From positions 1-39,045 of the forward strand of contig JADJVQ010000067.1 in the NCBI GenBank assembly GCA_016710525.1: a DNA stretch of 39,045 nt, written 5' to 3'. This DNA comes from Burkholderiaceae bacterium (lineage in GTDB: Bacteria; Pseudomonadota; Gammaproteobacteria; Burkholderiales; Burkholderiaceae_E). Below the pieces are notes generated by a model. It searched no databases. It saw only the letters and a program-made list of their open reading frames with translations, and had not been told where the DNA came from. Position numbers and translations under genes: made by a program. Positions 32,455-38,811 of this stretch are shown piece after piece (positions within the stretch are counted from its first letter, which is position 1; each line of letters begins with the position of its first letter).

Positions 32455-32756
32455 TCGAACTGCTCCTTCTCGCAGGCCTGGTGCTGTGCGCGGCCGCATT
32501 CATGTGGAGCAGTGCCCGGGTCTGGCAGGCACAGCGCAGTGCGGGCCGGGTGCTGGCTCCGGGTCCGGGCCGCGACCCGGCAGGCAACCCCAGGCCCGCC
32601 CGCGTCGGATCCGGAGGTACGGGATCGGGCGGGGGCAAGTCGCCGCCTGGTACATCGACGCCCGGCAGGCGGCCGGAGGACGGCCACTCAGCCAGGCGGG
32701 TCGAGCGCAAGGGTGTGAGCGTGATGTCCGATGACCCCACCGACGAGCCGCGATAG
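32451..32756 (+). CDS. Small membrane protein resembling the N-terminus of CcmI
   Basis: A 101-residue product starting with GTG in a GTGA overlap with the ccmH stop. One N-terminal membrane helix (IELLLLAGLVLCAAAFMW) is followed by a basic stretch and a Gly/Pro/Arg-rich tail. Position after ccmH and the helix recall CcmI/CycH, the apocytochrome chaperone, but its TPR domain is missing. It could be a decayed or miniature CcmI, or an unrelated small protein. The tail composition makes the C-terminal half doubtful as a folded domain. Confidence 0.55.
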   Translation: MIELLLLAGLVLCAAAFMWSSARVWQAQRSAGRVLAPGPGRDPAGNPRPARVGSGGTGSGGGKSPPGTSTPGRRPEDGHSARRVERKGVSVMSDDPTDEPR

Positions 32757-32846
32757 CGGCTGGCCGGAGTAGAGACCCATCGGCTGCGTGTCGACGCGTG
32801 CCGGCGATGGCGCAGATGACCCTTCACGGGTTCGACCCCGGGGAGC

Positions 32847-34139
32847 CTACTCTCCGTGCCGGGTTTCTACGATCACACCGATGCCTTTCAGGAAACGGCT
32901 CGGAAGTTCCCCTCCGACACAGACGATGATCGCGTCGTTCGAGCTCGCAGTGACTTCTCCGTTGCGCTCGATTACGACGCCCTCCTGCGTGATCTCCTTG
33001 ACCACGGAATCGAGCAGAACTCTTAGCCGCCCTTCCTGCTCGGCTTGTTCGAGTCGCTGCCGATTGCCGACTTTGACTCGCCCGAACGCGGCACCGCGAT
33101 AGCAGAGGGTCACGTTCGTATCGGGCAGCGCACAGAGGTCCAGTGCGGCCTCGAGCGCGCTGTCGCCACCGCCGACGACGAGTACGGTTCCGCCAGCGTA
33201 TTGCTCGGGTTCGATCAGCCGATAGACGACCTTGGGCAATTCTTCGCCTGGCACATCAAGCGTCCGGGGTGTTCCCCGGCGCCCGATCGCCAGCAGGACG
33301 CTGCGGGTGCGGTAGGTGCCAGCAGAGGTCCTGACCGAAAACCCGTTCTTGTCGCGGGTGACATCATCGATGCGTTCGCCAAATCGAATGCATGGCTGGG
33401 CGCGCTCCAGAACGTCCTGCCAGACCGCCATCAGCGCGCGTTTGCTGACTTCGCGCACATTGACCTTGCCGATAATCGGGAGCTCCATCGGCGCGGTCAT
33501 CACGATCTTGCCGCGGGGGTAGTGGGAAGTCGTCCCGCCGATCGACGCCTCCTGTTCGACGGTGAGGTACTTCATGCCGAGCGCCTGCGCGGTCAGGGAG
33601 GCGGCGATCCCTGCGGGGCCGGCACCGGCGATGATCAGGTCGAATTCGTCAGCGATGGGCGTGCCACGGTTGCGTCGAATGTTCTCGACCGCCTGGCGCC
33701 CCTGCTCCACGGCCTTGCGAATCAGGCCCATGCCGCCCAGTTCGCCCGCGATATAAATCCCCGGGACATTTGTTTCGAATTCGGGCGTTACTTGAGGAAT
33801 GTCGACTCCGCGGCGGGCTGTTCCGAAGACCAGTCGGATGGCGCTGGCCGGACAGGCGGCGGCGCACGCGCCGTGGCCGATGCACGCGGTCGGATTGACC
33901 AGAAAGGCCTTGCCATCGACCACCCCGAGGGCCTGTTCCGGGCAGGCGGCCGCGCAGGCGCCAGAGCCGAAGCAGCGTGTCGGGTCGACGATCGGGTGCA
34001 GGCTGGGAGGGTCGACGAGTCCGCTGGTGACCGACTCATTCCAAGTGGCGCGCGCATTCCGCGCCCGGGCCGAGCGGCGCCAGACATGCGTGCCGACCAG
34101 CAGGAGAAACGGGATCAGGTAGAGCGCGTAGTAGCTCAT
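32847..34139 (-). CDS. Membrane-anchored ferredoxin-FAD-NAD(P) oxidoreductase, apparently circularly permuted
   Basis: A 430-residue protein. Order: membrane helix (YYALYLIPFLLLVGTHVW, residues 3-20); two ferredoxin-like motifs, C56-x2-S-x2-C62-x3-C66 and C86-x2-H-x2-C92-x3-C96, each lacking the usual second Cys; FETNVPGIYIAGELGG (121-136), which in thioredoxin-reductase-like flavoproteins is the C-terminal FAD motif; then the N-terminal FAD motif LIIAGAGPAGIAAS (168-181) and the NAD(P) motif VLVVGGGDSALEAAL (319-333). The protein ends at residue 430 just before where the missing motif would normally lie. No CxxC redox pair is seen, so it is not a disulfide reductase. It is divergent from the cytochrome b gene and probably exchanges electrons between NAD(P)H and the membrane. 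The ATG at 34139 fits the membrane helix; RBS poor. Confidence 0.85.
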   Translation of the reverse strand: MSYYALYLIPFLLLVGTHVWRRSARARNARATWNESVTSGLVDPPSLHPIVDPTRCFGSGACAAACPEQALGVVDGKAFLVNPTACIGHGACAAACPASAIRLVFGTARRGVDIPQVTPEFETNVPGIYIAGELGGMGLIRKAVEQGRQAVENIRRNRGTPIADEFDLIIAGAGPAGIAASLTAQALGMKYLTVEQEASIGGTTSHYPRGKIVMTAPMELPIIGKVNVREVSKRALMAVWQDVLERAQPCIRFGERIDDVTRDKNGFSVRTSAGTYRTRSVLLAIGRRGTPRTLDVPGEELPKVVYRLIEPEQYAGGTVLVVGGGDSALEAALDLCALPDTNVTLCYRGAAFGRVKVGNRQRLEQAEQEGRLRVLLDSVVKEITQEGVVIERNGEVTASSNDAIIVCVGGELPSRFLKGIGVIVETRHGE

Positions 34140-34200
34140 CGGAGTGGGAGGAAAGACGGATCTGCCCTGGATTATCGAAGCGGATCTGCCGGCCCGCCAG

Positions 34201-34218
34201 TGTCTCCGCAGCCCGACA
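34201..34218. promoter_or_regulatory. Distal 18-bp palindrome in the divergent oxidoreductase/cytochrome b region
   Basis: TGTCTCCGCAGCCCGACA, a full match to TGTC-N10-GACA, 161 bp before the -24 GG of the cytochrome b promoter and 62 bp before the oxidoreductase start. It may serve both directions. Confidence 0.6.
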
Positions 34219-34278
34219 AGAGGCACGCGTCGCGTTCGGTTCGAACGCCTCTTCGATTCATGATCTTTCGAACTGCTG

Positions 34279-34296
34279 TGTCGGGTGGCCATTGCA
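34279..34296. promoter_or_regulatory. Degenerate proximal enhancer-like site of the cytochrome b promoter
   Basis: TGTCGGG is an intact half-site identical to that at 37565, but the second half is degenerate (CATTGCA). It lies 78 bp after the distal site and 83 bp before the -24 GG, near but not equal to the 79/95 spacing of the other two promoters. Confidence 0.35.
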
Positions 34297-34359
34297 AGTC
34301 GTTGATTGAAAGAAGGAAACGCCGCTGAGAAGAGGGTTCCCGAACGCCAGGGCATTGGC

Positions 34360-34376
34360 CTGGCACGCCGCTTGCG
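34360..34376 (+). promoter_or_regulatory. Sigma54 (-24/-12) promoter of the cytochrome b operon
   Basis: CTGGCACGCCGCTTGCG matches YTGGCACG-N4-TTGCW at all but the last base, with GG at 34362-34363 and GC at 34374-34375. Transcription would start near 34387, almost at the ATG at 34389, so the message would be nearly leaderless. Confidence 0.7.
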
Positions 34377-34388
34377 ATGCCGGCTGGC

Positions 34389-35309
34389 ATGAACCCCACC
34401 TCTTCGATCGCGCCTTCTGCGGCGACTGCCGCATCCTCGGCGAGCAAGACCCGCGCACAGTCGCGCTGGTTGCCCCGTGGCCTTGTCGCGTTATCGAGCG
34501 TCGGGCTGATCGTGCTCGGCATCTGGGTTGAGGAGACCGTCCCTTTCGAACCTGGATCCGACTTCGGATATTGGATGGGTGTGGTCGGGGGCAGCATGAT
34601 GCTGGCCCTGCTGCTGTATCCGCTGCGAAAGCATTGGGGCCGCCTGCGCGGCGCCGGCCCCATCCGTCACTGGTTTCGCCTTCACATGGTGCTGGGCATC
34701 TGCGGTCCGCTGATCGTGCTTTTCCATTCGACCTTCAGAGTCGGTTCTCTGAATGGCCGGATTGCGCTCTATTCGATGCTGATCGTGGCTGCCAGCGGCA
34801 TCGCGGGCCGATTCATCTACGCCCGCATCCACGCCGGACTCTATGGCCAGCAATTGAGCCTGCGCGATCTGGACAATGCGCTGGCCAATTCCGTCGAGTC
34901 CATGAATCAGCTGTGGCTGCGTGCGCCCAAGGTGCGCGACCGCTTGCTTGCCTTTCGTGACCATGCGCTGCGCGTATCGCACGGCGAAGAGGCGACCCGA
35001 ATCGTGCGCTTGCGTCACTTCATGACATTGGGCATTCGGAGTTCGTTCCTGCGCCTTTCGGTGAATGGCGAACTCAGGCGTGTCCTGGACGATGCTTCAG
35101 CGCGCGAGCGTTGGAGCGCTCGTCGCCTGGCGCATGAGCGGCGCGACGCGAACGAGCAGGTCGCGCGATTCGTCGCAGCCGTGCAGGGCGTTGCGCGCCT
35201 GTCGGCCTGGGTACGAATTTTCGCGTGGTGGCACGTGGCTCACGCGCCGCTGGTCTATCTGCTGGCGCTCAGCGCCGTGGCCCATGTGGTTGCTGTTCAC
35301 ATGTATTGA
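34389..35309 (+). CDS. Di-haem cytochrome b-like membrane protein
   Basis: A 306-residue membrane protein with about five hydrophobic helices and a soluble, charged, helical segment between the fourth and last. Two His pairs with identical H-x13-H spacing, His99/His113 (HMVLGICGPLIVLFH) and His285/His299 (HAPLVYLLALSAVAH), are as expected for ligands of two b haems stacked across the membrane. It probably links the quinone pool or the FAD protein to periplasmic c haems. The ATG at 34389 is preferred to 34377, which would lie upstream of the inferred sigma54 transcript start. Its TGA overlaps the ATG of the 27-haem cytochrome by one base. No exact family recognised. Confidence 0.78.
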   Translation: MNPTSSIAPSAATAASSASKTRAQSRWLPRGLVALSSVGLIVLGIWVEETVPFEPGSDFGYWMGVVGGSMMLALLLYPLRKHWGRLRGAGPIRHWFRLHMVLGICGPLIVLFHSTFRVGSLNGRIALYSMLIVAASGIAGRFIYARIHAGLYGQQLSLRDLDNALANSVESMNQLWLRAPKVRDRLLAFRDHALRVSHGEEATRIVRLRHFMTLGIRSSFLRLSVNGELRRVLDDASARERWSARRLAHERRDANEQVARFVAAVQGVARLSAWVRIFAWWHVAHAPLVYLLALSAVAHVVAVHMY

Positions 35310-37462
35310 TGTCGGCCTCATTCGATCGGGTTGGCGCCATGCCGACAAGGCGCCTTGGCGAAGCTGCCCGCGTGCGCTCCGTACCGTGGCATGCGTGGAT
35401 GGCGCTGCTGGTCTGCGCAGTACTTGCGTTCCAGGTTGCCGGGGTGTCCGCCCAGAATGTCGAAACCGTGCTGATGCCCGGGAAGCTGATTGCCGGGCAC
35501 GCCAAGTATGAAGACGATTGCAGCCACTGCCATGTGCGGTTCGACAAGAGTGCGCAGTCGCGTTTGTGCGCGGGCTGCCACAAAGAAGTAGGCGCCGATA
35601 TTCAGACCAAACGGGGGTATCACGGCCGTCTGGCAGACACCGCCTGCCGCCGCTGCCATACCGATCATAAGGGACGCGAAGCGGGTGTCGTGCAGCTGGA
35701 TCGGGATCGGTTCGAACATGACAAGACCGACTTTCCGTTGCGCGGCGGGCATGCCGCGCCGCGCACGAAGTGCGCTTCATGTCACTTGCCGAAGGCGAAG
35801 TTTCGCGATGCCCCGTCGCAGTGTCAGTCCTGTCATCGCAAGGATGACGTGCACAAAGGCGGCCTGGGCGCCCGATGCGAGAACTGCCATAGCGACCGCG
35901 ACTGGAAGGGAGCCAGGTTCGATCACGATCAGACGCGTTTCCGTCTCGAGGACAAACACCGGGGTGTGTCGTGTGATGCATGCCACAAGGACGGGCAGTA
36001 CAAGGAAACACCCAGGGAGTGCTCCAGTTGCCATCGCGACGACGACATGAGCAAAGGCCATAAGGGGCGCTTCGGGAACAAATGCGCCAGTTGTCACCAT
36101 GTCCGCAGCTGGAAGGACAGCGGTTTCAATCACGATCGCGAGACGAAGTTCGGCCTGCGTGGCAAGCATCGGCAGGCCAGCTGCCAGTCGTGTCATCGCG
36201 GCGTGCTCTACCAGGAGAAGCTGCAGACCGCCTGCGTCGCCTGCCATCGCAAGGATGATCAGGAGAAAGGCCACAAGGCCAGCCTCGGAGAGCGCTGCGA
36301 GTCATGTCACAACGAGCGCAGCTGGCGGACGTCTGACTTCGACCACGACAAGACCGAATTCGGTTTGAAGGGAAAGCACAGGTCGGCACGCTGTGAGGCC
36401 TGTCACAAGCCTGGAACTCCGAATGCCGTCGTTTCGGCGGGCAAGCCGCGCGAGAAGCTGCCCACGCATTGTGTGGCCTGTCATCGCGCCGATGATCAGA
36501 AGATCGGGCATCGCGGCGGCTTCGGCGACCGGTGCGAATCGTGTCATGGCGAAAAGTCCTGGCGTGACCTGGTGTTTCAGCACGATCGCGATACCCGGTA
36601 CCCGCTCAAGGGGAAGCACAGTCAGGCAAGGTGTGTCGCCTGTCACCGCGGAACGGCGGCCAATCATCTCTATGCTGACAAGCTGTCCGCCGAGTGCGTC
36701 GCGTGCCATCGCCAGGATGATTCTTCGAAGGGGCACCGCGGTGGCTATGGCGACAAATGCCAAAGCTGTCACACGGAGCGCGCCTGGAGGGAAGTCACTT
36801 TTGCGCACGATCGGGACACGAAGTACCCGCTCCGGGGAAGGCATGCCCAGGCGGGCTGCGAAGCCTGCCATCGAGGCACTGGGGCCAATCACCTCTACGC
36901 GAATCGGCTCGGCACAACCTGCATCGCCTGCCACCGAAAGGACGACGAGGGCAAAGGCCATCGCGGGCAGCTCGGCGACGATTGCGCGTCCTGTCATCGC
37001 GAAACGGATTGGAAAGTGCCGCGCTACGACCACACGAAGGCGCGGTTCGCGCTGACTGGCGCGCACTTGCGTTCGACCTGTGCGGCGTGCCATCGGACCG
37101 TTGCGTTTCGCGATGCGCCAAGGAACTGCAACGGATGCCACGAGAAGGAGGATGTTCACAAGCGCCGCCTGGGAGAGGCGTGTGGGCAGTGTCACAACAC
37201 CCGGACGTGGAACTCATGGGACTTCGATCATCGGAAGACAGGGTTCCCGCTCGAAGCCGGACATGCGATCAAGGACTGCTATGCGTGCCACAGGTCGCCG
37301 ATGTCGTCGAGCGGGTCGCGCAGCGTGCGCGGCTGCACGGATTGCCATCGCGACGACGACGCGCACGACGGTCGATTTGGCCAGCAATGCGACCGTTGCC
37401 ATGTCACGCAGTCGTGGACGGACTTGCGAATGAACGGTCACCACAAGCCGACAAAAAAATAG
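35309..37462 (+). CDS. 27-haem periplasmic c-type cytochrome
   Basis: A 717-residue exported protein with 27 CXXCH haem-attachment motifs. The signal peptide has the core WMALLVCAVLAFQVAGVSA, cleaved probably before QNVET. Most of the chain repeats a three-haem module: CxxCH-R-x-DD-x-x-KGH-x-G-x-x-G, then CxxCH-x-x-x-x-W and F-x-HD, then F-x-L-x-GKH and another CxxCH. The module's extra His residues (HD, KGH, GKH) are good candidates for distal haem ligands. With roughly one haem per 27 residues it should form an extended haem wire. The TGATG overlap couples it to the cytochrome b gene, and ccmH upstream shares its regulation signals. The donor or acceptor is unknown. Confidence 0.93.
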   Translation: MSASFDRVGAMPTRRLGEAARVRSVPWHAWMALLVCAVLAFQVAGVSAQNVETVLMPGKLIAGHAKYEDDCSHCHVRFDKSAQSRLCAGCHKEVGADIQTKRGYHGRLADTACRRCHTDHKGREAGVVQLDRDRFEHDKTDFPLRGGHAAPRTKCASCHLPKAKFRDAPSQCQSCHRKDDVHKGGLGARCENCHSDRDWKGARFDHDQTRFRLEDKHRGVSCDACHKDGQYKETPRECSSCHRDDDMSKGHKGRFGNKCASCHHVRSWKDSGFNHDRETKFGLRGKHRQASCQSCHRGVLYQEKLQTACVACHRKDDQEKGHKASLGERCESCHNERSWRTSDFDHDKTEFGLKGKHRSARCEACHKPGTPNAVVSAGKPREKLPTHCVACHRADDQKIGHRGGFGDRCESCHGEKSWRDLVFQHDRDTRYPLKGKHSQARCVACHRGTAANHLYADKLSAECVACHRQDDSSKGHRGGYGDKCQSCHTERAWREVTFAHDRDTKYPLRGRHAQAGCEACHRGTGANHLYANRLGTTCIACHRKDDEGKGHRGQLGDDCASCHRETDWKVPRYDHTKARFALTGAHLRSTCAACHRTVAFRDAPRNCNGCHEKEDVHKRRLGEACGQCHNTRTWNSWDFDHRKTGFPLEAGHAIKDCYACHRSPMSSSGSRSVRGCTDCHRDDDAHDGRFGQQCDRCHVTQSWTDLRMNGHHKPTKK

Positions 37463-37485
37463 AGCTGGCGAATTGCCCCACACCC

Positions 37486-37503
37486 TGTCCCTGCAGCACG
37501 ACA
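37486..37503. promoter_or_regulatory. Distal 18-bp palindrome of the repeat-cytochrome promoter
   Basis: TGTCCCTGCAGCACGACA, exactly 79 bp upstream of the proximal copy, as in the ccmH promoter. It lies in the gap 37463-37741 after the 27-haem gene, which otherwise holds only the proximal site and a sigma54-type promoter. Confidence 0.6.
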
Positions 37504-37564
37504 AGCGGTAAGCGATTGATTTCTCTGACCTATCTCCTATTTCGAACGATCAACCCTGACTGCT

Positions 37565-37582
37565 TGTCGGGGTTGCCCGACA
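37565..37582. promoter_or_regulatory. Proximal 18-bp palindrome of the repeat-cytochrome promoter
   Basis: TGTCGGG-GTTG-CCCGACA, a perfect 7-bp inverted repeat and the most symmetric copy. Its first base is 95 bp before the -24 GG, the same as the site at 31786. It could also fold as a hairpin in the message of the upstream gene, but lacks a U-tract. Confidence 0.65.
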
Positions 37583-37657
37583 CCTGGCAGATGCCAAAAC
37601 GTTCCGACCGACCCTGCTGGATGTCGCAAGTGGCTGATTCCAAGGGCAAATGTCACG

Positions 37658-37674
37658 TTGGCATCAAATTTGCA
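37658..37674 (+). promoter_or_regulatory. Sigma54 (-24/-12) promoter of the repeat cytochrome
   Basis: TTGGCATCAAATTTGCA has GG (37660-37661), 10 bp, GC (37672-37673), and matches the consensus at the TGGCA and TTGCA blocks. Transcription would start near 37685. Confidence 0.7.
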
Positions 37675-37741
37675 ATGACCCTGAGGGTATCCAGGGGAAT
37701 GGGTGCGGTGATCTGGCAAGCATTTGGGCTCAGGGGGGAAA

Positions 37742-38701
37742 TTGTTCGGGACGACAGCAGAGACGGCGCAAGGTATCCGGCGAATCATGGGATTCCTGCT
37801 GGTGCTTCTGATGCTCGCCTGCAGCGGCGCGAGTGCGCAGTCGGGCGATCCGACATCGCCTCGACGGGTGACCCGCTTTGACCACAATCGGTCGGGCTTT
37901 CTTCTGTCGGGCGCCCACATTGCGGTCAGCTGCGACGGTTGCCATATCCAAGGTTCGTTTCGAGGCACCCCCAAGGACTGTGCCAGTTGCCACCGCAGCG
38001 GCCGCGCGGGAACCGGGGGAATGCCCGCCACGCACATTCCGACACTGGCCAGTTGCGATACCTGCCATCGCACCACGGCGTGGACACCGACCGAGTTTCG
38101 TCATGGCGGCATCGCGCCGGGTTCCTGTGCCAACTGCCACAACGGAGTCAATACGAAGGGCAAGAGCACCACGCACCTTCCGACCGGTGCGTCGTGCGAC
38201 TCCTGCCATAGAACGGCTGGTTGGGTTCCGGCCACCTTCAATCATGGTGGCGTGGCGCCTGGAACTTGCGCGAGCTGCCACAACGGCACGACAGCCAAGG
38301 GCAAGACGGCCAATCACATTCCAACGAATGCCGCCTGCGACTCTTGTCACCGTACAACCGGCTGGACTCCCGCGGGCTTCAGTCACAACGGCGTTGCTCC
38401 CGGCAGCTGCTCCAGCTGCCACAACGGCACGATGGCCAAGGGCAAGACCGCCAATCACGTGCCGACGACGGGCGCCTGCGACTCGTGTCATCGCGTGACG
38501 GGTTGGACGCCAGCCACGTTCAGTCATACAGGAGTCGCGGCGGGGACTTGCGCGAGCTGCCACAACGGCACCACGGCCAAGGGCAAGACAGCCAATCATC
38601 TCCCGACGACGGCGACGTGCGACAGTTGTCACCGGACGAGCGCGTGGACTCCGGCCAGTGTTGATCATTCGACGGTAGCGCCCGGGTCCTGCGCGAGCTA
38701 G
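37742..38701 (+). CDS. Multihaem c-type cytochrome with 47-residue repeats (3' end disrupted)
   Basis: A 319-residue product with 11 CXXCH motifs. A signal peptide (IRRIMGFLLVLLMLACSGASAQ) is followed by a start domain like that of the 27-haem protein (FDHNRSGFLLSGAH). Then comes a unit of 47 residues (141 bp) repeated about three and a half times: CASCHNGTTAKGKTANH, PT, CDSCHRTTGWTPA, F-x-H-x-GVAPG. The TTG at 37742 is chosen because AGGGG lies five bases before it and it includes the basic n-region; the ATG at 37787 is the alternative. The stop at 38699 cuts the next CASCH motif at the point where the DNA turns into abnormal homopolymers. The same repeats resume in the same frame at 38812, so the true gene is longer and the stop is probably an assembly error. 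Confidence 0.85.
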   Translation: MFGTTAETAQGIRRIMGFLLVLLMLACSGASAQSGDPTSPRRVTRFDHNRSGFLLSGAHIAVSCDGCHIQGSFRGTPKDCASCHRSGRAGTGGMPATHIPTLASCDTCHRTTAWTPTEFRHGGIAPGSCANCHNGVNTKGKSTTHLPTGASCDSCHRTAGWVPATFNHGGVAPGTCASCHNGTTAKGKTANHIPTNAACDSCHRTTGWTPAGFSHNGVAPGSCSSCHNGTMAKGKTANHVPTTGACDSCHRVTGWTPATFSHTGVAAGTCASCHNGTTAKGKTANHLPTTATCDSCHRTSAWTPASVDHSTVAPGSCAS

Positions 38702-38811
38702 GAAGGGGGGCGGCAAAAAAAACAAAAAAAACCCGCAGAAAAGGCCGGGGGGCCCGGGCCCCCGCGCGGACGGGTTGGACGCCAGCCACGTCAGTCCACA
38801 CAGTCGCAGGA
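38702..38811 (+). other. Abnormal homopolymer-rich stretch within the repeat cytochrome gene, likely sequence error
   Basis: Where a new repeat should read AGCTGCCACAACGGC, the sequence becomes runs of G, A and C, including two 8-base A runs at about 38715-38731 and a GGGGGGCCCGGGCCCCC stretch. It is unlike anything else in the window. From about 38769 recognisable repeat sequence returns with small deletions (GGACGCCAGCCACG). It fits low-quality consensus inside a collapsed repeat better than real DNA. Confidence 0.65.

Noticed and set aside
34140..34260. A sigma54 promoter on the minus strand for the flavoprotein
   Set aside because: I checked for GC-N10-CC on the plus strand and found none in this stretch; the flavoprotein promoter remains unidentified.
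37565..37582. Rho-independent terminator of the 27-haem gene
   Set aside because: The hairpin has no U-tract, lies 100 bp past the stop, and its position and sequence match the enhancer-like sites better.
38273..38696. CRISPR-like direct repeats
   Set aside because: The 141-bp periodic repeats are coding (47-residue haem units) with no unique spacers.
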